Shown: positions 22,729 to 32,996 of the stretch, piece by piece
Position numbering within the stretch: position 1 is the stretch's first letter
Layout of the letters: every line of letters begins with the position of its first letter
From: Diphasiastrum complanatum
Taxonomy: Eukaryota > Streptophyta > Lycopodiopsida > Lycopodiales > Lycopodiaceae
NCBI GenBank assembly: GCA_029204225.1
Contig: CM055100.1
Span: 56,649,628-56,713,627, forward strand
DNA: 64,000 nt
Direction of reading: 5' to 3'
The notes under the pieces: generated by a model
Database searches by the model: none
Told to the model about the DNA's origin: nothing
What the model saw: only the letters and a program-made list of their open reading frames with translations
Program-made: the position numbers and the translations under genes

Positions 22729-23578
22729 ACCATAGATTGTATATTTTTTTATTAGTTTTCTCCACAATGTAGGTTAATGCTATAATTGAATTTATGATAT
22801 TATAAATTTTTGACACTTCTAGGAGTAATTATGAAGATCTGGGCTTACAGAATTTTACACTGATGATCATGAGATTTTGATTTGTTTGGGCTGATTGTGT
22901 GAGTTAGTATTTTGTTTTCATTCGTATTCGAGGGTAGGGTAGGTATCAGTACAAGCGCATCAGCTGATAAATACATGTTTGGACAGAAATTCACAGGCTT
23001 GGTTACTCTTGTAGTCTTGCATCCTTCTCCCTTCTATAAATTATTTCAGTCTCATGATTTGACATCATTCGGTTGAATACAGTGTTATCCCTATTCAAGT
23101 GTTTTGTACCTTGCCTATTTTTTTTCACAGTATTGGTTGTTGCATGGAAATGTCTATGAGATAAGGCAAATTATTCGCACTGCTCAGATAATTATGTCAA
23201 GCTATATAGGTTGAAGTTTGAACATATATAGGCTGAAGTTTGTTGTTCAGATGTTCAGCCGTAAGTGACAAGCGTTAAATGCTATGTGCTCCATACAGTA
23301 TAGTCTTGATTTCTAGAAAAAATACGAAAGAAGTACTTTATTCCACGAAAGAAATCCTTGCGTGTAGCCGGTATTTTAATTTTCCTTCTGAACAAAAGAA
23401 TTTGACTATTATCATAATGTGCAGAATAGGCTATAGCTACAAATATATAAAGTGACTAGACTGACTTTTGACGATGTTTCTCATCTGATACATCAATGAA
23501 TGAAAAAAAATAGTTCATTCTGTTCTTGGGATATCTAGTCTGGTCATATCTAGTGTTGCAGCATGTACGGTACTAATT
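22729..23578. other. downstream flank of germin-like gene 1
   Basis: No gene. Homologous to 36,144-37,081 and 50,175-51,112 (inverted), but it lacks a 95-bp segment present in both (36,338-36,432 in the second copy). It probably contains the 3' UTR and polyadenylation region of the germin-like gene. Confidence 0.6.
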
Positions 23579-24238
23579 TCATGGCGTGAACGTCTTCTTT
23601 AATTGATCAACTGTACCCATATCCAGCTGGAAGGTCTTCTGAAGTACAACATCGGGGATTCCAGAACCGAACAACGTGTTCTGAAGTCGTTCAACACCAG
23701 AATTCTGACTGTTAAACACCGCAAATGCCACAGCCGCTGTCCCTCCGATGTTATGCTGGAAGTGGACCAGTCCCCTGGGAATGATAAAAACATCTCCTTG
23801 CTCAAGTGTCTTAGAGAAGAGTGTATTTTTTGACGTTACAAAACCCACTTCAATCTTTCCTTGCACCACGAAACATAGCTCAGAAGCGCGAGGGTGGACA
23901 TGAGGACCGTTGAGGCCGTCTGGAGCAAAGTCTGATCGCAGGATAGAAAGCCCCAGAGTGTTAAGTCCCGGCAGTTGCTGCACGGTGGCAGCAGTTGGGA
24001 CGAATCCATTGGTAGCGTTGGTAGCGTTGGCTGGGTTGCGAAAACCTGTGAACGTGAAGTCATCCGACTTCACAGAGGAGGGATCTTTGCAAGCGAATCC
24101 ATTGATGATGGAGTGAGAGCTATTATCTGCGACACAAAAGTCTTGTAGTGGATCCTCGTCAGCTGCAAGTGCGCAGCCACTGAATGCTATCAGAAACATT
24201 ATAACAATAAGAGCCACCCTCGGAGTCCTATACGCCAT
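23579..24238 (-). CDS. germin-like protein, copy 1 (inverted)
   Basis: 219 codons, intronless, start ATG at 24,238. It has a signal peptide (hydrophobic residues about 8-25), a Cys35/Cys50 pair like the conserved germin disulfide, and cupin box 1 with His113, His115 and Glu120 (GPHVHPRASE). Cupin box 2 is GDVFIIPRGLVHFQHN with His159. These four residues are the metal ligands of germins, which form secreted Mn-binding oligomers in the cell wall with superoxide dismutase, oxalate oxidase or no known activity. The activity here cannot be told from sequence. It differs from the other copies at residue 122 (Cys for Phe) and 137 (Lys for Asn, removing a glycosylation sequon). The inversion cuts its upstream region about 230 bp before the ATG. 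Confidence 0.93.
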   Translation of the reverse strand: MAYRTPRVALIVIMFLIAFSGCALAADEDPLQDFCVADNSSHSIINGFACKDPSSVKSDDFTFTGFRNPANATNATNGFVPTAATVQQLPGLNTLGLSILRSDFAPDGLNGPHVHPRASELCFVVQGKIEVGFVTSKNTLFSKTLEQGDVFIIPRGLVHFQHNIGGTAAVAFAVFNSQNSGVERLQNTLFGSGIPDVVLQKTFQLDMGTVDQLKKTFTP

Positions 24239-24372
24239 ATCAGCCAATAGCGCTATCGTTTAATTCTATGAGGAGAACGTTCTCTGAACTCGTATATCTT
24301 TGACGCTAGATTTCTGCTTTGGTATTCCTGATTGTTGTTGTTGTTGTAAGAATGCAGATAGTTTCCTGACAA

Positions 24373-24392
24373 TTATATATATATATATATAT
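24373..24392 (-). promoter_or_regulatory. TATA-like (TA)n tract upstream of germin-like copy 1
   Basis: An alternating TA run about 135 bp before the ATG, conserved in all copies. A leader rich in CAA repeats follows. It is the best candidate for the core promoter. Confidence 0.5.
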
Positions 24393-24465
24393 GCAATGAA
24401 AGATATAGTTCAGCACAAAATCGGGACAAGTGCAGAAAGCTGGGTCGTGTGGAACTTGGGATAAG

Positions 24466-24468
<3 letters not shown>

Positions 24469-24509
<41 letters not shown>
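24469..24509. repeat. (GA)n microsatellite, junction
   Basis: 41 bp. Left flank ATAAGTGC is the germin-like promoter (as at 35,257-35,264, inverted). Right flank GTGGCCATGG is the sequence that follows (GA)n at 43,362. The tract is thus the right breakpoint of the inverted block. Confidence 0.95.
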
Positions 24510-24511
<2 letters not shown>

Positions 24512-25007
24512 GGCCATGGATACCTATCAAAAATAGTAAACATGACACTCTATTTTAAGGAGACATCCTACTATATTTTAAATTGTAATTTATCACTTTT
24601 GAGTATAAAGAAAGATCATGACTCAAATTTTATTTTAAAAATAGTCTTGTTTGACTTGTACTGGTGGTTTCAGGCGGATGTGCTTTCTATATGAAGCAAT
24701 GTTTCATACAAACTCCGGAGTAACTACTTGCTGGTTGTGGTTTGAGAGACAGGATAATGATTTAAACTTGTATTAAGAATGTGAGAGATAGAATAATGAT
24801 TTGAGGATCCAAAATCAATGTTCCTGAATATGTACAATCACATAAAGTTTGGTTAGCCTGATTATGGGTCACATTATAAAATCACTTTAAACTAATCATG
24901 CATATAGTCAATGCAAAGAACTCAAAAAATAGAGCAATATTGTTTTCTACATCACTTGAATCGGAGCTCATACTTAGAAGATATTTAACTTGAAAGAAGA
25001 TATTTAA
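24510..25007 (+). repeat. forward remnant of unit 1 after the (GA)n tract
   Basis: Near-identical to 43,363-43,849 in the forward unit, and also present inverted at about 26,600-27,080. The two local copies form an inverted repeat with arms of about 490 bp and a loop of about 1.6 kb. It ends with a 13-bp duplicated AGAAGATATTTAA (24,976-24,988 and 24,995-25,007). Confidence 0.85.
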
Positions 25008-25442
25008 GTGATGTTGTTGCGGTCTATCGCATTGCACAAAGGATTGTGCAATGGTACGAGACTCATCATTCGTAGATTGGGTAGACAAGTCTTAGACGTA
25101 GAGATAGTTACTGGTAGGAATATTGGGAGTAGAGTCCTCATTCCACGGATCCCTTTAGTGCCGAGCGCTTCAGACTTGCCGTTCCAATTTCAACGAGTAC
25201 AATTTCCTATTAGAGCAGCTTTCGCCATGACAATAAACAAGGCGCAGGGGCAGACTATGGAGACTATTGGATTGTACTTGCCACGCCCCGTACTTAGTCA
25301 TGGTCAATTGTATGTTGCATTATCGAGAGTCCGGAATGCAAGAAGTGTACGAGTGTTGATTATTGATACTGACGAGCGATTTACAGATGTGGCAGGAGTG
25401 GCGAGGTGCACTCAAAACATTGTGTATTCGGAAGTGTTGTAG
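25008..25442 (+). pseudogene. Helitron helicase C-terminal fragment, copy 2
   Basis: 144 open codons equivalent to the end of copy 1, starting abruptly inside the LRSIALHKGLCNG motif and running through AFAMTINKAQGQ to the terminal SEVL. Walker A and B are missing because the sequence to the left was deleted. It carries the intact C-terminus and the VPSAS variant of copy 1, not the frameshift and VSSAS variant of copies 3 and 4. Confidence 0.9.
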
Positions 25443-25571
25443 TATTTGTTTTGGAGTAAGGGTTAGTGTTAGGATTAGGGCTACATTAGAGTTAGGGTTA
25501 GGATTAGAGTGAAGTTAGAGTTAGATCAAGGTTATGGTTCTAGTTAGGGTTTAGATTGGCATAAGGTGTTA
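25443..25571 (+). repeat. degenerate TTAGGG-like array, truncated
   Basis: Same array as downstream of the other helicase copies, cut at 25,571 by the left breakpoint of the 5.2-kb inversion (GGCATAAGGTGTTA joined to GTTTTTTAGACAAG). Confidence 0.8.
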
Positions 25572-26362
25572 GTTTTTTAGACAAGACTATAGTTCAGGGT
25601 GCTTGTGATTTTGTAGGTATCAGCAGGGAAGCATATGCAACAATATTTAAACTTATTAGACAAGCTTTTAAGCAAGTTCAAATTAGAAAAGTCCCAATCC
25701 CAAGGTCATATCACTTGAAGAAAGAGAGAGATACATTAAACATAGGTATGCATAAGATCATTGGTACTCCATTTCATATAATTGAGGAGGTGTATGAAAT
25801 TGATGGAAGATCAATATCCTATAATTCATCAAACAACCTATTTGTTGATCTAAATTACTGGCTGAGATACATCGTCACATTCTATGATATAACCTTTGAA
25901 AAGGTAAATGGCAAAATAATCATAGTACTTAAGTTAGATAAGTCAGAAATTGTGAAATGACAGAAGATGGAGAGGGTTAGTATAATTCTTATGAATGGTG
26001 CACTATCACAAACAGAGCACCAAGAAGATTTTAGATTCAATGTCCAGTCCGAAAATGATATATGGTGGTTGGCAACGTTTCAGGTAACTAGCCTCATTAT
26101 TACATTAGATTCAGTGAATAGTATTAATTCGTAGTAAACTAAGTTTGATTAGTTCTTTGGACAGGTGCTGAAGGAGGATCATGATATATTGTCATGGATA
26201 TTCTCAAGGACATCTTATCCTAGGATCATCAAAGACCATATGGATGGAGGACTTCTCAATGTTCTAGGATTTAGAGACTTCAATGTTGATTGGCACTTAG
26301 CAGGTGATTTGAAAACATTGAAATGCATGTATAATGTCTCTCACAGTTTAACTCTTTTTTAA
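25572..26362 (+). pseudogene. unknown intron-containing gene fragment, copy in unit 2
   Basis: A frame open from about 25,573 to TGA at 25,958-25,960 includes REAYATIFKLIRQAFKQVQ, PRSYHLKKERDTLNIGMHK, IIGTPFHIIEEVYEIDGRS and LNYWLRYIVTFYDI. After the TGA it continues in frame to an excellent donor (TTTCAG/GTAACT, 26,083/26,084). An 81-bp intron ends ACAG at 26,164, and the next exon begins VLKEDHDILSWIFSRTSYP and contains LNVLGFRDFNVDWHLAGDLK. I do not recognise the protein. It looks like a host gene or unknown element captured in the array. The 5' part was cut off by the inversion and lies at 30,781-30,933. Confidence 0.55.
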
Positions 26363-26435
26363 TTTGTTTGGATTTAAATTTTTTGTAAGTAAGTGTTAAA
26401 AATGCTTTTATTAATAAAACTATTAAAATAATGAC

Positions 26436-26828
26436 ATGAATTCAAAAAGTCATAACTCCAATATTTTTTTACTCTTCGAGCTGATTCCAGCAAGTATATG
26501 CACGACAATATTTGATTTCAGTTTGACTGAGATTTTTAAAGATCCTATTCAGGTAGATGACGTTTTACGCCTTTTATGGAATTTCTTAACTTTCTTTCAA
26601 GTTAAATATCTTCTAAGTATGAGCTCCGATTCAAGTGATGTAGAAAACAATATTGCTCTATTTTTTGAGTTCTTTGCATTGACTATATGCATGATTAGTT
26701 TAAAGTGTTTTTATACTGTGACCCATAATCAGGCTAACCAAACTTTATGTGATTGTACATATTCAGGAACATTGATTTTGGATCCTCAAATCATTATTCT
26801 ATCTCTCACATTCTTAATACAAGTTTAA
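26436..26828 (+). pseudogene. further possible exons of the unknown gene, unit 2
   Basis: After an acceptor-like GATTCCAG (26,488) the sequence codes for SICTTIFDFSLTEIFKDPIQ and reaches a donor-like CAG/GTAGAT at about 26,552. The rest of the 130-codon frame is hydrophobic (FFEFFALTICMISLK) and may be intron. Homologous stretches lie at 43,613-43,918 and 57,652-57,924. No family recognised. Confidence 0.35.
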
Positions 26829-27078
26829 ATCATTATCCTGTCTCTCAAACCACAACCAGCAAGTAGTTACTCCGGAGTTTGTATGAAACATTGCTTCATA
26901 TAGAAAGCACATCCGCCTGAAACCACCAGTACAAGTCAAACAAGACTATTTTTAACATAAAATCTGAGTCATGATCTTTCTTTATACTCAAAAGTGATAA
27001 ATTACAATTTAAAATATAGTAGGATGTCTCCTTAAAATAGAGTGTCATGTTTACTATTTTTGATAGGTATCCATGGCC

Positions 27079-27080
<2 letters not shown>

Positions 27081-27170
<90 letters not shown>
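27081..27170. repeat. (CT)n microsatellite
   Basis: 90 bp between CCATGGCCAC and GGTTGCTATTG. Same locus as 16,585, 43,217 and 57,154. Confidence 0.95.
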
Positions 27171-27173
<3 letters not shown>

Positions 27174-27250
27174 TGCTATTGTTTGATTGATTCTGACGAA
27201 ATCCGTGCTAACTTGACTTGCAGGATAAATGAACAAAGGTTGTGAATATC

Positions 27251-29062
27251 ATGTCTGAAAACCTCAACCAGCAAGTAGTTACTCTGGAGTTTGTACGAAA
27301 CAATGTTTCATATAGAACTCTGGTTTCTGAAAGCACATCTGCCAGAAGGAAGAGATTGGCCCGTAGGAGACAAGCCAAGAGTAGGGCTTTGCCAGCATGT
27401 AGTATAGGCACTGCAGGTGTGTCCCTACGTAGTGATGGTATATTGACTTTAGATGCCAGTGTACAATCACTTAGCAGTGGTGCAGTAGAGCACATCGGGA
27501 GTAGTGAAACCAGTTTGGTTGTAGGCGTGCCTCCACATAGCTATCCGTTGACATTACATCATGTCATGGTACCATCATCTCAACATCTCGCAGTAGAGTT
27601 TGTTGGAAGTATTGCATTTTCATCAGACTATAGGAGTCCATCCACCCAGTTTAGGTCATCCGAGATAGGGGTAGCAACGGAGAGGGTAGAGTTGCTTACA
27701 CCAAAACATGTTTGTAGTAATCTTTCATATTTGACTCCTGAAACAGAATCCAGAAGTGAGAGGAAGAGGAGGATTCGTCGTAGGTATATGGCAAAACGTA
27801 AAGCCAGTGCTTTGCAATTTACCATTCAGGAGGAGGAAGAGGATACACATTTGACGTCCCATGACGATATCAGAAGAGAGACTGATATATTGTGTGTAGG
27901 ATTGATTACGCATGCTACATTGGATTCAATTTTCAATGTTGATGTTATGGAGGGGGTAGACTCTACGACAACAATGTTTGTTACACCCGAACATGTGCAT
28001 AATCACCCATCATATAGGACTCCAGAAGTAGAATCCAGATCTGCTAGGAGTAGAAGGTTGAATCGCAGGTACCAAGCTAAGAGAAGAGTTCGGACCTTGC
28101 TTTTGTCTTCGCAAAACTCCGTAGTCACAGAAGTCTCACACTCTAGACTGGGTCATTTTGAAGTAGCTAGATCGCTTCAAAAATCAGCATGCCATGATCT
28201 TGGAGAGATGGAATTTGTGTGCGGTCATTGTTTGGCCCTAAGATGAAAAGTAGAAAGAAATAACTCTTTCTGTTGCATGAAAGGCAAGGTGCGTTTGCCT
28301 TTGATGCCATCACCACCTCTTTATCTCCTTAATTTGTACACGTCTTTTGATGATGTGGGAGCTCATTTTAGAAAACATGTTTGGAGTTACAATAACTCCT
28401 TGGCCTTTGCATCTCTTGGAGTGAATCTAGATAGATCCACTGCCAACTCCGTAGGAGGCACGTATACATTTAGAGTGTCTGGCTAGTTGTATCGTCATAT
28501 TGGTGGTTTGTTGCCATTAGATAGACCTTCATTTTTGCAGATCTACATCATAAATCGTGATGATTTGCAATTAGATCAGAGATTATCTCTGAATCCCGAT
28601 CTTAGGCATGACGTTCTCTCCCTTTTGCAAAGCATGATGATGGATGTGAATCCATTTGCGCAACGTTTTAAGAATGTTGTTCGAATCATGCGAGAACACT
28701 TCACAAAGGATATTCGACTTCGCATAGTGTCTGGTTGTTCACAGAGTAGAGCGAATAGACAGTTCAATGCTCCTACGAGCAATCAGATTGCAGTGCTTAT
28801 GCCTATAGATGATACACCGAGTGACGTAATGCGTGACATCATATTGCACTCCATTCAGGATGGTTTGCAACATATCACAGAGCGTCATTCATCGTATGAT
28901 GACTTGCATTTTGTCCTCCTCTTTCCTTATGGTACTGATGGGTGGTATCAGTGGATTTCACATATGTGTATGAGAGATGTTGCACGTGGTGATGATGATG
29001 ACGTACGTGATGGTATACATTCAGATGTTCCTGAAGAGCAATTAGAGGTGGGAAAAATTTGA
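27251..29062 (+). pseudogene. Helitron RepHel N-terminal region, copy 2
   Basis: Near-identical to copy 1, with the same two nonsense codons (TGA ending the first frame at 28,246, TAG ending the second at 28,486) and no others. Scattered substitutions only, for example His for Arg in the SSQHLAVEF segment. Confidence 0.85.
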
Positions 29063-29310
29063 GTCTTTCGAAAAAATTCGAGTCTTGGAAAAAATTCGAG
29101 TTATCAAATAATTCATGTCATCAAATTCGAGTCATTCTAGAAATTCGAGTCGTTTAGGGTTTAGGGTTTAGGGCCCCCAAATTTGAGACATTACAAAAAT
29201 TCGAGTCATAAAAAAAAATTCGAGTCTTTCCAAAAATTCGAGTCATTCTAAAAATTCGAGTCGTTCTAAACATTCGAGTCTTCCAAAAAATTCGAGTTTT
29301 CCAAAAAATT
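29052..29310 (+). repeat. ATTCGAGTC minisatellite, copy 2
   Basis: Same organisation as copy 1, including three TTTAGGG units at about 29,153-29,173. Confidence 0.9.
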
Positions 29311-29986
<676 letters not shown>

Positions 29987-30098
29987 GTGTCTGTGTGTTT
30001 GTACGTGTATTCAATGTGTGGGTTTGAAAAACATTCATCACAAAAACCCAAACTATTATAAAAAATTGAAGCAGCAACAATTTCATATTCCAATATTT

Positions 30099-30425
30099 TT
30101 AAGAAATAGACATCATGTCATCTGATAAGTCAGAAACCAATACCTGGGCATACACCTGGTTATCTAACATTGGCTCAAAGTCACTAAGTCTAACAACACT
30201 AACATGTCTCCAAACATATGCCACATTTTTGAGTAACATATCTACATCTAATAGGAAACAATATTCTCTTGGCATAAAACATCTTCTCCTTTTTTGTTGG
30301 AATAGGAACTCTGCATAAGCTTGTATCAACCACAAAATGGAGCTGCGAGGCACCTCATCACCAAAACAAAATAACTCCGTCAGGTTTTGCACAAAAGTCC
30401 TGTGGTTTATGTAGATCTTCGACAT
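30099..30425 (-). CDS. unknown 108-codon ORF, copy 2
   Basis: Same protein as at 19,517-19,843 with two or three substitutions (for example Gln for Glu in LWLIQAYAEF, Gln for Leu in MLDNQVYAQ). Open from the ATG following TTGCTGCAG to the stop. Function unknown. Confidence 0.4.
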   Translation of the reverse strand: MSKIYINHRTFVQNLTELFCFGDEVPRSSILWLIQAYAEFLFQQKRRRCFMPREYCFLLDVDMLLKNVAYVWRHVSVVRLSDFEPMLDNQVYAQVLVSDLSDDMMSIS

Positions 30426-30549
30426 CTGCAGCAACACCAAGAATATGAGCAATGTATTTGGTCAGAATAACAAACGACTCACAAACATAACTGACATAAG
30501 AAACTACCCTCCTTGTTGACTGGATCCAATGTCCAAATATAATCTCTGA

Positions 30550-30780
30550 CAATAATCCTAAACTCTATAAACTAACCTAACCTTCACTCCTATCCTACGA
30601 TACTTAACGTAACCCTTGCCAAAAACCATGTTTTTGTGGGTAGCAGCAATTTGTGTATCCTAATTCTAATCCTAAATTCTAATGTAACCCTGACCCTGCC
30701 CTATCTATTACATAATGCCACTCTAACCCTAATCCTAATGTAGCTCTAAGTTTAACCCTAACCCTAACTCTAATGTAGCT
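30550..30780 (-). repeat. degenerate TTAGGG-like array, inverted remainder
   Basis: The other half of the array cut at 25,571, carried along by the inversion. It ends TAATGTAGCT at 30,780, where forward sequence CATCAAAGAC resumes. Confidence 0.8.
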
Positions 30781-30933
30781 CATCAAAGACCCTGTTATTT
30801 TGCACTTTACATTTGAACTCCTATTATTAATCATGATACACTTAGTGGATTTGCCTGTCAATATTGAGCCCAACGACATTCCTAGTGAAGCATTGTCCTT
30901 AATATTCAAGGAGCTACTAATGCAGATCTGCAA
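30781..30933 (-). pseudogene. 5' remnant of the unknown gene, unit 2
   Basis: About 50 codons (ICISSSLNIKDNASLGMSLG) after an acceptor-like TTTTTTTGCAG. The rest of the exon is on the other side of the inversion at 25,572. Confidence 0.5.
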
Positions 30934-30991
30934 AAAAATAGACAGTTAGCAGAATATCACCATAGTTGAAATTAAATACAACTGTCATTGC

Positions 30992-31672
30992 TCAAGTTAC
31001 AGAAATTAGAATATGCTTACTTGAATGCATGAATCCTTCTATTTCGATAACCTCCTTTTGAAAGCATTTGAATATCCTTGCAACTTTGTCGCTTTCGCTT
31101 TTTATTACCTGTTTCTTAGCCAATTCCACATCCTTCAGTAATAGTAAGTTTTCAATTGGAATAGATTGTAAGATTGATTGCATTTGCTCTAGTTCTGATT
31201 TGATATTGATTGTTATCTTCTGTAACGATTCATTATTTCTTTTAAGTTGTTCATTTTTCTCTAACGTGTTTTGGAGAAGACAATTTCTATTCTGACAATA
31301 AGAGGATACTACTATTAACTCACAATCTAAAAAGTGAATTTTATTCATATAAAGTTGTTTTCCATGGTTCTGTAATCTCACACAATATCCTAGTAATTCA
31401 GTATGCCCATTGCATATCCGTGTAACTAAATGAGTTATTGAAGAGATTAATGTGGGATGTGTCAAAGTGCTTGGATCTTGAGGATATAATGTTCCATCTG
31501 TCCACAAATCCAAGTTATTCTTTCCTTCTGCCCTATAATGAGAACGATCTTCAGCAGATATTTGAATTCCTTTGCCTCCTCTTCTCTGCAAAGGCGCCAT
31601 ATCAGTAGGGATATCCAAATGTAGATGATACAACGTCGTCATCAGAAAAAACAATAAAGTAATCAGATGCAT
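30992..31672 (-). CDS. unknown coiled-coil ORF, unit 2 copy
   Basis: 226 codons from the first ATG at 31,672. An internal ATG at 31,600 (MAPLQRRGGKGIQIS) may be the truer start, because the preceding residues are a hydrophobic stretch of the kind expected from read-through of an intron. The second half, about residues 130-215, is rich in Glu, Lys, Asn and Leu with heptad-like spacing (TLEKNEQLKRNNESLQKITI, IKSELEQMQSILQSIP, VELAKKQVIKSESDKVARIF), typical of a coiled coil. It ends near a GTAAGC donor that faces the acceptor of the next downstream fragment. No family recognised. Three copies remain open. Confidence 0.45.
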   Translation of the reverse strand: MHLITLLFFLMTTLYHLHLDIPTDMAPLQRRGGKGIQISAEDRSHYRAEGKNNLDLWTDGTLYPQDPSTLTHPTLISSITHLVTRICNGHTELLGYCVRLQNHGKQLYMNKIHFLDCELIVVSSYCQNRNCLLQNTLEKNEQLKRNNESLQKITINIKSELEQMQSILQSIPIENLLLLKDVELAKKQVIKSESDKVARIFKCFQKEVIEIEGFMHSSKHILISVT

Positions 31673-31675
31673 CAA

Positions 31676-32283
31676 AGTATTGTATAAGCCAGAACACTAG
31701 AAACTCACAGTTACATACAATCAATGATAGAACTGAAAAAGACATGAACTCTCGATGATACATAATAATAAAAATGAGATACATATAATAACAAGTTTGA
31801 GATCGACACACCCTTTAACAAGAGGGTTGACATTCTATAGAACAAAAGCTTATTCAACCTAAACTAATGAGATGTTGACATGTGTATAAATGGCTAAGTT
31901 GGTATTTTGTCATGTCATTCTAAACTAATTACATGATTAAATGTGTAAAGTCACAACTATAGAAAGAGTCATGAATGCTCTGATTGAATTTTAGAATATT
32001 TGGATTTTTGACCCATCGATTTATCAGGACAGTGTTGCTTCATATATTCTTCCAGTAAAATGTATTCTTCATAGGGTCTTTGACATAAGGCCTTCAACAT
32101 GTATTTCTTCATATAGTAGTTCTTTCGTCTTCTTATGTATTTGAATTCGATTAAGTAAAGTCAAATATATTGCTTTGTTCGTCTTTATGACTTTGCTGAG
32201 ATCGATGCATCCTTAAGCTTTTGGAGCCTATAAAGCTTCCTCCGTCCAATGTGGTTCTGTGGTAAGTTTGTAGATTGGCTTGG
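31676..32283. other. non-coding, no gene seen
   Basis: AT-rich. A short frame on the minus strand (31,602-31,811) is hydrophobic and probably intronic. Equivalent stretches are 45,731-46,326 and 59,742-60,292. Confidence 0.4.
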
Positions 32284-32996
32284 CTAAAGCACCACAAAAT
32301 CTAATATAAAGATCCGATAATAGTTGCCGTCAATATGGCCTAAGATGACGTCATGTGTCACCCAAAATAAATATTTTTTTGGGTTCAAGAATATATGGTA
32401 CTTGCAGCATTGAATCGGTAGTTTTTCCAAATGAGATAAGTGCTCAGTATTAGGCCCATGCACACACAGATCATTCAAGAATATCTCTAGAAACGTTTGC
32501 AATTACTCTTTGAATGTTACTTGCATAACTCTTTGGAAGGTACTCGGGTGTTACAGAGTCCGAATGGCATCACCTTATAGGCATAGATTCTCCATTCCGT
32601 GGAGAATGTTGCCTTGTGTTGGTCATCAAACACAATCTTTACTTGATTATAGTCGTTGAAACCATCCATAAAATTGTAGGCTTCTGATCCTGCTACTCGA
32701 TCTAGGACACTTTTTGTAAAGGGTAGAGAAAAGTGGTCATTCTTTGTAACCGCATCTAGTGTTTTCAAATTTACACAAATTCACATTTTTCCATTTTTGT
32801 TGGGTACTATAACTATTGGTGATACCCACTCTGTATGCTTAATTTTATAGATGAAATCGGCGTAGATGAGATTGACACCAGATCCTCCATCTACCACTGC
32901 TACTTCGTCCTCGTATCGCTTGTGCTTGATTGGTAGGGTGGTGTTGTATTTTTCACTCTCCCACACTGCCCGAGAATGGGAGTAGCAGAGAAGCAA
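32284..32996 (-). pseudogene. Ty3/gypsy reverse transcriptase fragment, unit 2
   Basis: Three minus-strand frames form a gypsy RT: TEWVSPIVIVPNKNGKM near 32,830-32,785, LKTLDAVTKNDHFSLPFTKS and MDGFNDYNQVKI at 32,768-32,640, YKVMPFGLCNT near 32,570, then LEIFLNDLCVHG near 32,480, which corresponds to the catalytic F-DD box with the first Asp changed to Asn. Frameshifts and the altered active site make it inactive. No protease, RNase H or integrase adjoins. Confidence 0.85.

Larger units (their letters stand above)
16585..24469 (-). repeat. array unit 1, inverted block
   Basis: Compared with the forward unit (about 35,283-43,217), this block carries the same elements in reverse complement and reverse order: (CT)n, Helitron N-terminal ORF, minisatellite, (GA)n, 108-codon ORF, TTAGGG-like array, helicase, gag, germin-like gene. 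Both ends fall at GA/CT runs. Left of it is a copia fragment, and right of it is the sequence that normally flanks the first (GA)n tract (GGTGGCCATGG). A single inversion of a forward block explains both junctions. Confidence 0.85.

Noticed and set aside
23603-24116. Open frames antisense to or overlapping the germin-like genes
   Set aside because: They are shadows of a strongly biased, conserved coding frame. They repeat in every copy and have no domain. The same applies near 35,606-36,123, 49,637-50,154 and 63,599-63,879.
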